From: Blepharisma stoltei
Taxonomy: Eukaryota > Ciliophora > Heterotrichea > Heterotrichida > Blepharismidae
Reading direction: 5' to 3'
Length of the DNA stretch: 64,000 nt
Assembly: GCA_914767885.1 (NCBI GenBank)
Contig: CAJZBQ010000027.1
Coordinates: forward strand, 620,001 to 684,000
Shown here: positions 8,584 through 19,170 of the stretch, in pieces
Numbering within the stretch: the first letter of the stretch is position 1
Layout of the letters: each line of letters begins with the position of its first letter
Made by a program: the position numbers and the translations under genes
The notes under the pieces: model-generated
Seen by the model: only the letters and a program-made list of their open reading frames with translations
Databases searched by the model: none
What the model was told of the DNA's origin: nothing

Positions 8584-10093
8584 ATGGTGTCAAAAAGCAG
8601 GATAAGCACAACAAGCTTATATATCTTATCTGCTGTAATAAGATTTGCCCTTCTTATCTACGGGGAATGGCAAGACAGAACGATGGAGCTAAAATACACA
8701 GACATAGATTACAAAGTTTATTCAGATGCAGCAAATTATGTATATGAAGGAAATAGTCCTTATCTGAGACATACATATAGGTATACACCACTTCTCGCCT
8801 ATATCCTTATTCCTAATGTACTGGTTCCTTTCTTTGGAAAAATTTTATTTATTGTTGGAGATTTGGTGTCTGGCTGTTTCTTACCTTCTCCGTGGGCGAG
8901 CAAAATCATTAGAAAAATCGCTATTTTTTGCCCAAAAACCCACCTCCGTGAGTGAACAAAAATTTTTTTAATAGAAAAATTTTTTCTGAAAAAAAATTTT
9001 GATATATAAGTGATAATTAGTATAATGAAATCAGAGAGATATTCTGTTTAATTTTAAATAAATTGCGTTTTAAAACATAAAATTTATAAATTAAATTAAT
9101 ATTTGCTTTCCAATTTTTACGAATTAGGATTTTTTTTAAAATTTTGGAAATTTTTTTTTTAAATAAAAAATTAACTCCTCTCTCCGTGAGCGAACAAGAT
9201 TTTTTTTGTTCACTCACGGAGGGAAGAGTTAAATAAAACTACTTAAGCTTGAAAACGAAAACCCATTATGGAGCGCAACACTTTTGCTTAATCCGATTGC
9301 TATTAATGTATCAACGAGAGGCTCATCAGATTCTCTTACAAGTGTTTTATTATTAGGGGCAATCTATTTTCTTAAAACAAATAAAATCGAACTGGCAGGA
9401 ATTCTATACGGTCTTTCAGTTCATCTCAGAATTTATCCGATTATTTACTGTCTAAGTTTTTATTTGTGGATTGATAAAGAAAAATCATCGTTTTTCACCT
9501 ATAAAAGGATAAAATTCACACTCATAAGTGGAGGATTATTTTTAGCACTCATAGCAGTGTTTTGGAAAATATACGGCTGGGAATTTTTATATGAAACTTA
9601 TTTATACCATTTCATCAGAAAGGACAACAGGCACAATTTTTCACTGTATTTCTATATGCTTTATCTAACTTTTCAATCAGCAGCTAAAGTTCTTGGCCTT
9701 CTGGCATTTATTCCACAATGGGGACTTATTGCTTACTTGGGATTCTTTATGACTAAGAAAAATTTGTATACAACTCTTATTGCAGAAACCTTTATTTTTG
9801 TAATATTCAATAAAGTTTGCACAGCTCAATACTTTCTATGATATATGATCTTGATCCCGCTTTTGCTTCCAAAATTTAATATTTCATTAAAGAGAATAAC
9901 AGTTTTGCTTACTTGCTGGGTTGCTTCAGAACTGTTTTGGAATTACTGGTGCTATCGCTTGGAGTATTTAGGTGAAAACAAGTTTTTAGAAATATGGATA
10001 GCGAGCGCACTATTTTTTATGACAAATGCATGGATTCTTCGTGAAATAATAGTTGCATCACCTGTCATCCCAATCAAGATGCTAGAAGATTAG
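8584..10093 (+). CDS. PIGM: PIG-M, GPI mannosyltransferase 1 catalytic subunit, split by an IES
   Basis: Exon parts are 8584-8883 (100 codons) and 9236-10093 (286 codons). The first part has the DxD-type motif YTDIDYKVYSDAA and RYTPLLAYILIPN, conserved in PIG-M. The second has LLLNPIAINVSTRGSSDS and YGLSVHLRIYPIIY. A TGA at 9839-9841 is the conserved Trp of QYFLWY. PIG-M adds the first mannose to GlcN-(acyl)PI in the ER lumen. The protein is multi-pass with about eight hydrophobic segments. Joining at TA (8882-8883 and 9234-9235) gives GDLVSGCFL-KLLKLENENPLW in frame. The first part alone runs into a MITE and stops. Confidence 0.88.
8884..9235. mobile_element. IES in PIG-M made of a MITE family A copy (inverted)
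   Basis: The 352-bp segment begins CCTTCTCCGTGGGCGAGC after TA 8882-8883 and contains the family A parts in inverted order (GCCCAAAAACCCACC, then CTCCGTGAGTGAACAAAAA). It ends near TTTGTTCACTCACGGAGGG. TIR alignment would favour a right end at TA 9230-9231, but that TA gives a stop in the PIG-M frame. TA 9234-9235 (used here) and TA 9240-9241 keep the frame. Confidence 0.8.
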
Positions 10094-10189
10094 TTCTTAT
10101 CTAAATAAAACTTACAAATATTCAATTATAATTTTTTATACGTTTTACGATAAAAGAAGAACTTGTTTTACCTTAAAAGTTATGCTTAG

Positions 10190-10560
10190 TCCATAAGGCT
10201 GTAAGCGGATAGACCACTCGCCTACCTATCCGGCGTAAACCCCACCTAACCTAAAGAGATTCGCTCCCTAGTTTAGAGCCACCTCTTGCAGATGTCCTGC
10301 TAGTCCCGATAAGCAAAAGACTAAGTTGGAGGAAAAATCTCTAGCTTATCTGTCAAGAAACCTTAGGGTAGAAGCAAAGCATACCTCTTCTTCATGCATC
10401 CCAAATTTGAAGGCCCACTTTAAAAATGACAGAGTACTATCTTTAGCTTCATCAGGACGGGCCCTCCCTGCTTCATGGGGAGTGTGTGTCGGAATCCATT
10501 CCGTCGAATCACAATTTTATTTCTTTTCTACCTTAAAAGAAATATGCCAATATTAAAAAA
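10190..10560. repeat. GC-rich intergenic segment
   Basis: In the 10094-10706 gap, about 370 bp are markedly richer in G+C than their surroundings (for example AAACCCCACCTAACC and CATGGGGAGTGTGTGTCGG). The open frame at 10326-10556 has no recognisable product and no ciliate codon bias. It is probably an inserted dispersed repeat, of unknown family. The rest of the gap is AT-rich without features. Confidence 0.4.
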
Positions 10561-10706
10561 TCAATTCGAAAATTATTTCATAGCAAAATGTTGTTATTCA
10601 AACACATAGAAATAAATTAAGCATTTTTTTGTATTAGCTCTACAGAAGAATGGTAATTGTTCATAGAAAATCCTTAAAATAAAATTTATCTCTTCAAAAT
10701 ATAAAA

Positions 10707-11174
10707 ATGGCCGTAGTTCTTCCAGCCTTAAAAACAGTCACAAGCTCTCCATTATCAAATATCAGCATTACATTAGACAGCATTATTGACGATTGCACTA
10801 CTCTCCAAGCTTCATCCTCCAGTGACTGAGAAGAAGCTCAAAATTTTGGCTTAAAAAAGCTCCAAGAGTCATGTGGAATTCTGCAAGAAGTAAGCAAAGT
10901 TCAAATTCTATCGGGTTTCAACTCCCACCGTGAAAGCACCCATAAGCGAACAATCGATGAATATATCAACCGAAAATATGGGAAAAAATACACAAGTAGC
11001 CATTCAAAAGTTGTCAGAATTTTAACTGGGAAGTTTAACAAAGGTTGTGAGGAAAACAAGCTGAGTTTTGGAGATGTCAACAATTCTGAAACATTTGAGG
11101 TTATTAAAATCGTTGCACTACCAGAATTAAATTTGTTAAATGCTATCATATACCACTGTAATTTTATTTTTTAA
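10707..11174 (+). CDS. Hypothetical protein, 155 residues
   Basis: One frame from ATG 10707 to TAA 11172-11174 stays open if the TGA after SSSSD is read as Trp. The product starts MAVVLPALKTVTSS, has a polar middle with HRESTHKRTIDEYINRKYG, and ends with a hydrophobic NAIIYHCNFIF. No domain is recognised. Support comes from the open length under the UGA=Trp code and from its position in a gene-dense stretch. Confidence 0.55.
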
Positions 11175-11319
11175 TATGAAGAGCTATTATTATATAAAAA
11201 TTTGAGTATAAAATTAATTCAATAAATTTAAAGAATAAACGAGAAAAAGATTATTCCTCTGAAAAAGATCTTAATCGATTAAAAACACCAAAAGAAAATT
11301 TGGAAAAGTCTGGCATGGT

Positions 11320-11748
11320 ATGAAGAGGCCATCAATTAATATGTCTCTTATAGAGGAAATACCACGGCCTACCTATTTAAATAGGGAAGAAACAGAGATT
11401 AGTCACAAAAGAAATGAAAGCTTAGAGTCTCCGAGAGTAAAATTCATGAAAAGAATTTCGAAAGACTTTATAGAAAAGCAGCTAGGGATCAAAAATAATG
11501 ATCAACTAAGCCCTCTTTTAAGTCCTCGAAAAGAAAAAATAAGAAAAGAAGCTTTAAGGCCTGTTAAAGCTACCCATAAAGAAATATTGCAGGTGATTGA
11601 TGGAGGTTTAGAAGAAAAACATTTCAATGACTTTAATTCAGAAATTATCAATTATAAAGGCGACTGCAATAGTCAATTAAAATTCGAAAAAATGAAGAGA
11701 AATATGGAAAGGCGTAAGACTATGGCTGAAAACATTATTTTGATTTAA
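11320..11748 (+). CDS. Hypothetical charged protein, 142 residues
   Basis: The frame starts at ATG 11320 (MKRPSINMSLIEEIPRPTYL) and stops at TAA 11746-11748. It is rich in Lys, Glu and Ser with SP-type phosphorylation contexts (SLESPRVKF, LLSPRKEK). No domain is recognised. A second open frame immediately upstream (about 11230-11310) has coding-like composition, so an earlier start with a short intron is possible; I could not find a clean 15-bp intron to join them. Confidence 0.55.
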   Translation: MKRPSINMSLIEEIPRPTYLNREETEISHKRNESLESPRVKFMKRISKDFIEKQLGIKNNDQLSPLLSPRKEKIRKEALRPVKATHKEILQVIDGGLEEKHFNDFNSEIINYKGDCNSQLKFEKMKRNMERRKTMAENIILI

Positions 11749-11884
11749 AACCGATTTTTAACAATTTATTTTAATTCTAAATGCCCTATTTTCATATATA
11801 AACCATAAAAAAACTATATATATAGATTCATGGCATATGCAACTTCTATTTTTTACATATCTTAATAGATTTTTTTTTCGAAGC

Positions 11885-12043
11885 TATAGAAATTTCCCAT
11901 AGATGGCGCTGTTTGGCCTTGATTTGCCCATGAAGAAAATTTTTTGGTTTGACCAAACCATATGGGACTGGTCGAACCAAAAAATTTCCCCAATGGGCAA
12001 ATCAAGGGCAAACAGCGCCATCTATGGGAAATTTATATATATA
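11885..12043. mobile_element. Palindromic element (about 160 bp), family C
   Basis: The left arm AAATTTCCCATAGATGGCGC returns as an inverted copy at the right end, and CTTGATTTGCCCAT pairs with ATGGGCAAATCAAG. The centre is TTTGACCAAACCATATGGGACTGGTCGAA. Almost the whole element folds into one hairpin. It is flanked by TATA-rich sequence, has no ORF, and lies between two genes. Confidence 0.75.
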
Positions 12044-12177
12044 GTTTCTACACAATGTTGAGGCAAAAAAGTAACTAAAATGGCTATAAACAACTTTTTC
12101 ACTTATGTGCTAACTTTAAACCCTTATTTTAACTCCCATTATTAATCTTACCTTGAATTTTATAATCGCAGTTATAA

Positions 12178-12486
12178 ATGTCAGAAATTGAAGAAGCAAT
12201 TAACAGGGTTAAAGGCCGTGTTAAAGGACTCTTAATAACTGGTCCAGATGGAAACTCAGTCAGATCCACAATGACAAAAGCAGAAGACTCGAAACTCACT
12301 GGCTACATCAATCAGCTTGTAGATAAAGCCAGAAGCGTTGTCAGAGACGTCAACCCAGCCAATGACATGACACTCTTAAGATTCACCTTGAAAAGGCATG
12401 AAATCCTCGTTACCCCTGGAAGAAATTTCCGAATTATTGTCTTGCAAGAAATCAATAAATCTGAAGAAGGAGCCAAGCCTACCTAA
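12178..12486 (+). CDS. DYNLRB: Dynein light chain roadblock/LC7 (DYNLRB)
   Basis: The 102-residue protein covers one complete roadblock domain. Conserved phrases are INRVKGRVKGLLITGPDGNSVRST (strand-turn start), YINQLVDKARSVVRDVNPANDMTLLR and KRHEILVTPGRNFRIIVLQ, all in the order seen in DYNLRB1/2. Roadblock chains bind dynein intermediate chains in cytoplasmic, IFT or axonemal dynein. The gene ends 32 bp from the convergent kinase gene. Single exon. Confidence 0.92.
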   Translation: MSEIEEAINRVKGRVKGLLITGPDGNSVRSTMTKAEDSKLTGYINQLVDKARSVVRDVNPANDMTLLRFTLKRHEILVTPGRNFRIIVLQEINKSEEGAKPT

Positions 12487-12518
12487 ACTAAATAAATCAC
12501 AGACATGTTATTAGATTA

Positions 12519-14171
12519 TTATGACGATCAATGCAGCCATGGATGTGCAAGAGCTTCACTGGCTGATGGTCTATTTGTGGGATCAATTCTTAAAAGGAGC
12601 CTTAAAAATTCATACAAAAGTGTGTCGCCTGAAGCTATTTCTTCAAGGGTTTTCATATGAATGTCGAGGCTTTCTTCTCCTTTTATAGTTCCGTCTTCAT
12701 TTATATAGAGATCAACGAGTTTCCCTTCTCTTGGAACTTCTCCAGTGCATAATTTTATTTTATAAAGAGTTTCAGGGATGTCGTCTGCCATAAATAAAAT
12801 ATCTCCACTTAAGATCTCTCCTATGACACAGCCAAGACTCCATATATCGATTTTTGTATCGTATGGAGCGCCTAGCATGACCTCAGGAGATCTATAGGCT
12901 TTTGACTGAATATAAGTGGTTAGTTCATCAGTAATAAAGCAGCTGCTTCCAAAGTCAACTAGTCTTATTTCAAGCTTTGGCTGACGATTGGACTGTTTTC
13001 TTATCTTTTTTGTTAGTAAAATGTTTTCTGGCTTGATATCAGCATGAATAATGCCTTGTGAGTGAATAAAATCTAAACCAGTTAAAATTTGTCTGACAAT
13101 TCTTTTTAGTCTTTCACCTTGTAGTAAATATGATAGGTCAGGGTGGGAATTTATCACAAACAAATTTTCTCCAAGGATTTCATAGACAATAAACAAGCAT
13201 TGCCGGAAGTAAAAGAAATCAAGCATCTTCACGATAAATTTTCCTTCGAGGTCTCCATTGCAAACTTTATCCAAAGTCTTCATCACTTTAATTTCATCAA
13301 GTCCTTGGTCAAATGTTTCTTTTTGGTTATTAATAATTTTCAAACAAACTTGCTTTCTTTGGAACATATCATGGCATTCTGCCACAATACTGAAATTAGT
13401 TGATGCAATTATGCACTCAACTTTATATCTTTCTGCTATCACTTGGCCCAGGACCAAAGGGAAACTTTCGAAGTCTTCAAGCCCAGTTTTAGAAGGATGG
13501 TATATGTATGGGATATAGAGTTGTTCATGCTCTTCCAAGCCATCAGATTTCACACTTGACGGCATGCTTTTTTCGTGCTTTTTTAGGAATCGCTCAAATT
13601 CGATAGCATCAGGGTTGTAAGGTAGGTGGACTTCGATGTTTTCATCAATTTCTCCAAATGAAAAATTCGTAGTCTCATCACCTTCATTGTTTGAAAATGA
13701 AAAATCGCCAGGTGATCGCGAAACGCCTCTGCGCTGTGTTGGAAATGCACCTCCAAAGCCCATGCCTGGGGTCCTCGAGGATTCTAATTTTTCGGTGATT
13801 TTGGCTTCCAGCATCGAGATTCGATTTCGTTTTTCTTCAATGGAATCGAGCTCAAGAGTTAATTGATTGAGAGCTCTTTGGAATAGAATTTCCAAACGCA
13901 GCATATGTTCTGTTTTGTCACCGTACATCATTTTCATCTGCTCAATTTCACGTTTCAAGTTATGGTGGTCATGATGTCGGTGATTCCGGGATCGTTTAGG
14001 AATTGTCGAGGAATTCGATAGATGAGAGTGGCGATTCCCACGCAAAGAATCAGGATAGAAATAGCCTAGATGGTCTTCAGATGGGTGAGTGCGAAGATAA
14101 TTTCGTTCAAGATAGTCTATGGAGTCTTCTAAACTTTCACTACTACCTTCATATGCAAAATGTTTTGACAT
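12519..14171 (-). CDS. DYRK-like protein kinase
   Basis: The 550-residue protein has a 245-residue N-terminal region (predicted helical near QMKMMYGDKTEHMLRLEILF) and a C-terminal kinase domain. Visible motifs are VCLKII (Lys of VAIK), HADIKPENIL (catalytic loop), VDFGSSC (DFG) and YIQSKAYRSPEV, the DYRK/HIPK-type activation loop with its Tyr. The Gly-rich loop is degenerate (IIASTNFSIVAE instead of GxGxxG). A TGA four codons before the end is read as Trp (WLHWSS), so the true stop is TAA 12519-12521. The start is ATG 14171; there is no supported upstream ATG. Confidence 0.85.
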
Positions 14172-14677
14172 TAATATCAAATCAAAATTAATTATATTAT
14201 CGAATCAAGATAAGAAATACCGTAAGAATTAATGGGGCTGAATAGAAATTTATTGAAGGATTAAGCGATGTTTTCGAAAAATTTTAAAATTTAGAAGGAA
14301 ATCTTTACTGACCTTATTAAAATATGTGCTTAATGTAATATGGATTAGTATGAAGTAGAGATATTGAATGAGAAATGGCATATTTAAATTAAATGGTTTT
14401 ATTGAGATAAATTCTTGAAAAAAAAATAATTATTGTGAACTCTTTTTGTTCTTTTGAATTTCCATCCCTATTAACTTAGAACTAGTAAATTTTATTATGA
14501 TAAATGTAATAGCTATTAGTGAATCTGATTTTCTGCATCAATGAATAGCGTCTTATAAATACTATTAATTACTTTTAATAGTCGCTGTATTTATTAACTT
14601 AGAAATTATAAAATAATAAATACTAAAATAAATTTTATACGCCTTTAAGCTTAATAAAGTGTATAATGTAAAAGCAT
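14172..14677. other. AT-rich intergenic gap, nothing recognised
   Basis: About 500 bp between the DYRK-like gene start and the end of the IF1-like gene. No ORF of note, repeat or RNA gene is visible. Confidence 0.4.
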
Positions 14678-15013
14678 TTATTCATAAATTTTATTTTTCC
14701 AAGCCACAAGGGCGTCAACAAGAGTATCTTCCGGATGAATTGAATGCCTGTCTAGAATATTTAAGAGCTTGTGGGTCACATATCTATTATTATCAAGAAA
14801 TGGTACTTTTAAACCTTCAGCTTTCGCAGCGTCCTCAAGTTTTTGCATCATTTCCATTAGCTCTTTTCTTTCTTTTTTGCCAAAATAATAAGATTTATCC
14901 ATATCGATGTCGCCTTTCCAAATTGCTCTACCACCAAACATATCATCGTTCACTATTGTTCTTATAGATGCTTTAATAAGCACAAAAGTTTTCCTTGTTT
15001 TGCAAGCTAGCAT
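14678..15013 (-). CDS. Small basic protein, IF1 (F1-ATPase inhibitor)-like region
   Basis: The 111-residue product has a basic, targeting-like N-terminus (MLACKTRKTFVLIKASIRT). It is followed by MFGGRAIWKGDIDMDKSYYF and KKERKELMEMMQKLED, which recall the glycine-rich and YFxxKERxEL pattern of the mitochondrial ATPase inhibitor IF1. The last 40 residues do not resemble IF1. The assignment is tentative. The ATG lies only 7 bp after the CARNMT1 stop codon on the same strand, so the 5' UTR is very short or overlaps that gene. Confidence 0.6.
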   Translation of the reverse strand: MLACKTRKTFVLIKASIRTIVNDDMFGGRAIWKGDIDMDKSYYFGKKERKELMEMMQKLEDAAKAEGLKVPFLDNNRYVTHKLLNILDRHSIHPEDTLVDALVAWKNKIYE

Positions 15014-15020
15014 TTATTTA

Positions 15021-16303
15021 TTAATTATTAGGCTTAATAGCTGTAAAGAAAATGCATTTATATGTGATTTCTAGCATTGGATTTGCCTCTGCTGCATATC
15101 ATGAAGGCTTGGTATTTTCATTTTCTAATGTAAACCCGAACTGAAGTATGACGTGTCTGAACTCTTCCCAAGTCAGATCGATAGAAACTTCTTCGTCTGA
15201 GTTGGAATAATGATAGAGAAGAGGCCCAAAATTGATCCAAGCTCCACCCGGCTTTAATGCTTCGTAAATTATTTCTATATATTGCATTATGTTATTAGCT
15301 GTGTCCATAAAAAAACAAGTCACGATGCAGTCCCACTGAGATTTTTGTTGAGAATAAATTTCGATGAAATCACCAGCTACCATTGAAAAATCGCTTCCTT
15401 CTTTTAGCTCTTCTCCTGGGCATATATCTGGAATTTTTACCGGTCGAAAAATTTCATTTAATGTAAATACATTGGAAAAATCATGGATAAAAGGGAAAAC
15501 TGTGAACTGATTTGACGTCTTTGTATTATTGAGTATATAATCTGAAACCAGTAGCATAAAATAAGAAAACTCATTACCCTGTGACTTATACCCATGCTTG
15601 GCAATTTCGAATGAAAGCCTGCCTAGCCCTGCTCCTGGGGTTAATATCGAAATCAGCTCTCCTTCTTCATTTTTCACGTTTGGAAAAACGCGTTTGATTT
15701 CATCTAAAATTACGGTAAAGCACATCTCTCGCTCTTTTTCGCCTTCTATGGCTCAGTCTCGTACAAGCTGCCTAAGAGTGCTACGGACTTTACTTATATT
15801 TTTGCCAGAAACATTGAGGTTTTCTATTTGGAGTCGACCATCGGGAAGCATTGTGTGACTGAAAAGATCGATATAAGGATGCACTATATGAGTTAAAAAA
15901 TAATAGTTTGCAGCTGTCCCATCCTTCATTTTTTGGGTACGAATCTCAATTGGTTCTTTAAGTTTACTTACTCCCTCCGTAAGCGAAAAGAAATTTTTAG
16001 TTCGCTCATAGAGAGACTTTAATTTATTTTTTATATAAATTTTATATTAAATCTTATCTCAAAAATTTAATTATCCCAATTGCAACGAAAGGCTAATTTC
16101 CCTCAAAAAATAGGATTTTTTCCAATAGTTTTGCTTAATTATAAAGTGGGAGCTAGATGCTCTGGCTTGAGACTTGAAAAATTTTTTTCTATCCTAAATA
16201 TATCAACTAATGAGTCTACTTGATAATTAAAAAATGCTCCACAAACTGCTTTGAAGTGTTCTCTTTCATGAGGATCTTCAAGAAATTTTGAGTCATTTTC
16301 CAT
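15021..16303 (-). CDS. CARNMT1: Carnosine N-methyltransferase (N2227 family), split by an IES
   Basis: Parts are 16303-16142 (54 codons) and 15968-15021 (316 codons). The N-terminal part has DPHEREHFKAV, the family start. The second part carries VRSTLRQLVRDW (Trp = TGA), the SAM-binding motif TPGAGLGRLSFEIA, NEFSYFML, the substrate-site motif DFIEIY and CFFMDTANN. An extra TGA near the end is read as Trp and extends the protein to the family's C-terminal ITYKCIFFTAIKP. The enzyme methylates carnosine to anserine. The ATG at 16303 is the first in frame, but a longer N-terminus cannot be excluded. Confidence 0.88.
15969..16141. mobile_element. 173-bp IES in CARNMT1, degenerate MITE family A
   Basis: The segment lies between TA pairs at 15969-15970 and 16142-16143. 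One end reads CTCCCTCCGTAAGCG with its fold-back TTCGCTCATAGAGAG, as in family A; the other end has CCTCAAAAAATAGGATTTTT, matching the internal right part of family A, but lacks the terminal repeat. Removal joins APTL to SKLKEPIEI in frame. Confidence 0.82.
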
Positions 16304-16670
16304 TTTTGATAAAATTATTATGGCCACGCAGAATTCACATGGAGATTTTTCTAGTTTTGAATTAGATTTTTCTTACTCATAATCATTTTATTTTATAAGA
16401 AAAAAATGTATCTGTATATAATTAAAATAGCAAATAATAATAAATTTTTAGGCTATCAAATTGAAAGAGTTATGCATTTTTATAATTTATTTTATAAAAT
16501 AAGTAAAGCATGATTTTTCAGCTATATTTAATAATTTAAAAGGACACATTTTCAATAATTCTCTATTGAATTCTATTTTATCGAGAATTTTCTTTGTTTA
16601 TTTTTGGATTAATCTCAACCACTCAAATGAAAATGGTTTTTTAATAATAATAATAATTTAATTATTTTTC
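16304..16670. other. Divergent AT-rich gap, no gene seen
   Basis: About 370 bp between the CARNMT1 start (minus) and the thiol dioxygenase start (plus). No structure is visible beyond low-complexity AT runs. Confidence 0.4.
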
Positions 16671-17330
16671 ATGATAGCTATTAAATTAAATATGCAAAAG
16701 GTGATAGCTGAAGATAGTTTTCGAGATTTATTTCAGTTTTTGATTCGGCTATCATCAGATTCCAGCTCACTTATTGATTTAGCCAATGAAATTGAGCTGA
16801 ACAAGCCGCCATTTTATATCAATGAAACCCAACAAAAATTGATCAGTGTGACAGCAGAAGACTTAGGAATTGATAAGGCCTCTTGTTTTTATCCTAAATT
16901 TATTACATATATTGAGGTTTTTGAGAACAGAAACCTGTCTATAGGAATTTTCGCTATGAGCAAAGGATCAGCCTTTCCGATTCATGATCATCCACATATG
17001 ATAGGAATCACATACTTGATCTTTGGCGAAATTTCCTTAATAAACAGGGACATCATTTCAATAAACAGTTCTGGAATTGTGACAACGAGGGTTCTTAAGG
17101 AAGAGGTCGCAGTAGGACCTCAAATTTTTTATTTAACAGCAAACAGTGGTAATTTGCATGAAATTCACGCGCATGAAGATTCTCTTATACTTGATATTTT
17201 CCTGCCTAGCTATTCAGAAGACGAAAGGCCTTGCACTTATTATAAAGAAATCAGACCTAATCTTCTTATTCGGTATAACCCAAATCTATTTTTTAGAAAT
17301 ATGCAATATTTAGGAAAGACTTTTAACTAA
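16671..17330 (+). CDS. Thiol dioxygenase (plant cysteine oxidase / ADO family)
   Basis: The 219-residue protein has the cupin iron-site motif FPIHDHPHMIG (two His ligands) and the third-His region GNLHEIHAHEDSLILDIFLP, then PSYSEDERPCTYYKEI, matching the PCO/ADO ending PPYSxxxGRxCTYY. These enzymes use O2 to oxidise N-terminal Cys of proteins (or cysteamine) and link oxygen level to the N-degron pathway. The length fits ADO (about 250). Single exon; the alternative start Met8 is possible. The promoter region is the 370-bp divergent gap. Confidence 0.9.
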   Translation: MIAIKLNMQKVIAEDSFRDLFQFLIRLSSDSSSLIDLANEIELNKPPFYINETQQKLISVTAEDLGIDKASCFYPKFITYIEVFENRNLSIGIFAMSKGSAFPIHDHPHMIGITYLIFGEISLINRDIISINSSGIVTTRVLKEEVAVGPQIFYLTANSGNLHEIHAHEDSLILDIFLPSYSEDERPCTYYKEIRPNLLIRYNPNLFFRNMQYLGKTFN

Positions 17331-17982
17331 GTAAATTTATTAAAAATTATTACCTAAATAAATTCAAGCATTAGTCAAGAAGGTGTCTTTTTTGAGATAC
17401 AGAAGATCATTTATTGAGGTTTTATTAATTAAAAAAGGTCTTAATTAAATGAAATAATTTGAATACTTTCAAGGTCATTATAATCTGATAAAAAATAGAA
17501 TCCATATTATTTAAACCAAAGATTTGATTGATTTTAATTTAAATTATAAAATAAATTAATCAAGCAATAAAGAGATGTGGGAAAGCTTTATAATTAAACA
17601 TTTAAAATATTTAAGACTAAGTCATTTACATTAAAGGAGATTTCCCTTCAGCAAAAATCTTTCTATTTCGAGACTAGGTTTCCTGATCTTTCCTTATTGG
17701 AAAAAGGGAGTTGAGTCAAACCAGCTTCCCAAATAGAAGACAATTTCTTTTATGTTATTATTAGTTTCATCTATTGCTTAACTTTATATATACTCCAATT
17801 TTTATCGCAATATCATGTTTAAGCTGCCGCTCTTTAAAAATTTGTTCCTGCATCTACAACCTCTTGTATTAATAAATTTTTTTCATTATGCAACTCAACC
17901 TCTTATATTAATAAATTTAAATATTCTTCATTATATTTATTTTATTGGATATAAATTCAAGGGTTTAGAACAATAGACAATA
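17331..17982. other. AT-rich intergenic gap, no gene seen
   Basis: About 650 bp before the tRNA. Only short ORFs with many TAA/TAG stops. No repeats noticed. Confidence 0.4.
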
Positions 17983-18054
17983 GGTTCTATAGTGTAGTGG
18001 TTATCACATAGGACTCTGAATCCTGTAACCCGAGTTCAAATCTCGGTAGAACCT
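17983..18054 (+). tRNA. tRNA-Gln (anticodon CUG)
   Basis: The 72-nt sequence folds as a cloverleaf. The acceptor stem is GGTTCTA/TAGAACC, with D-arm TGTAGTGGTTATCACA. The anticodon stem TAGGA/TCCTG encloses loop CTCTGAA, with anticodon CTG at 18016-18018. The T-arm is CCGAGTTCAAATCTCGG. It contains matching A- and B-box promoters and is followed by a T-run (18056-18061), a pol III terminator. No intron. Confidence 0.95.
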
Positions 18055-18386
18055 CTTTTTTAATAAACTAGCCAATCATTTTGCATATTAGTATCTCAAA
18101 TTGCATGAGCATTTCACTTACCTGCAACTTCTTAATAGAATATTTTTAATTCTCAGATAATAATAGTAAATTTATTATTTGATTTTTATTGATTTTGGAT
18201 CCGTTTTTGTTGGCATTCATACAAATTTATATCATAAATTAAGAGTTATATATTTAATTCCTTATAATTCTAAAGAGTCATGAATTGAATGATAGAAAGC
18301 TTATAGAGTTTATCATTGATAAAACTCTAATTATCAAGAAGAAATTGTGGATCATACTTACCTATTCATATTTTAAATCATTCAAA
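18055..18386. other. AT-rich gap after the tRNA, no gene seen
   Basis: About 330 bp; a pol III T-run at the start, otherwise nothing recognised. Confidence 0.4.
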
Positions 18387-18992
18387 TTAACTTAAAAAAT
18401 TTTGTCTTGAATATAGTTTGCTTCTTAATCTTATTGGCCTGCTTAAATCTAAATGCTTAGAGTTCACTTTGTAGACTTGAGATTGGATTTCAGATAGAGA
18501 CTGCCGCCTTTTAGTTGCAGAAAATGGTCTACGAAAAGTGTTTAAAGCAGAAACTTGTTTTGGAGATATATTAGTTTTATTTGTATAAGAATTTATGGTA
18601 CTTGAAGGAATAAAAACATCTTTTGGTGTATATGAAGAGGAATGTTGGTTATCAAAGGATGTAAAAGCAGTTTCACCTTGATCCATTTCAGTTTCTTCAT
18701 CCCATTTTGGCTGGGCAATCATTATTTCTAATTTTCTTCGATTCGAATAAGCAGTTTTAACTTTCCGTTCGAATTCCTCTGGCTTTTTCCTTAATTTTAT
18801 CTCAGCATTAAACTCAAAAATATCTTCTTTTGTTGCATGCCCTGCGTATATTTTTGTAAGGATATCACATTTAAGCACTTCACTCCTATTGAGTTTCCTT
18901 TTATTATGAAGTAAAAGTCTTTGCTGGAGTGGAGATATTGATTGGGCTTTGGTTGTATTAGAGCGAAAGCTATAGAATCGATCTCTTTTCAT
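18387..18992 (-). CDS. Hypothetical basic protein, 201 residues
   Basis: The frame is complete from ATG 18992 (MKRDRFYSFRSNTTK) to TAA 18387-18389. The product is Arg/Lys/Ser-rich with a predicted helical segment FEFNAEIKLRKKPEEFERKV and a C-terminal RRPFSATKRRQSLSE containing RRXS-type kinase sites. No domain is recognised. The composition resembles ciliate cortical or cytoskeletal proteins, but that is only an impression. Confidence 0.65.
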   Translation of the reverse strand: MKRDRFYSFRSNTTKAQSISPLQQRLLLHNKRKLNRSEVLKCDILTKIYAGHATKEDIFEFNAEIKLRKKPEEFERKVKTAYSNRRKLEIMIAQPKWDEETEMDQGETAFTSFDNQHSSSYTPKDVFIPSSTINSYTNKTNISPKQVSALNTFRRPFSATKRRQSLSEIQSQVYKVNSKHLDLSRPIRLRSKLYSRQNFLS

Positions 18993-19170
18993 GTATATTT
19001 AGCATAAGAATCATATAATTTTCTGTATAATCTTTTAAAGAAATATTCCTTAGTCATAAGGGAACATGAGAATTTAAAATTATGCAGTTAATTATTTCTT
19101 TGCATTTTTTATTTATTTAATTAAATAAGTAAATCATTTTTCCTCTGGCTTTTTTTGTGAGATTTTAATT

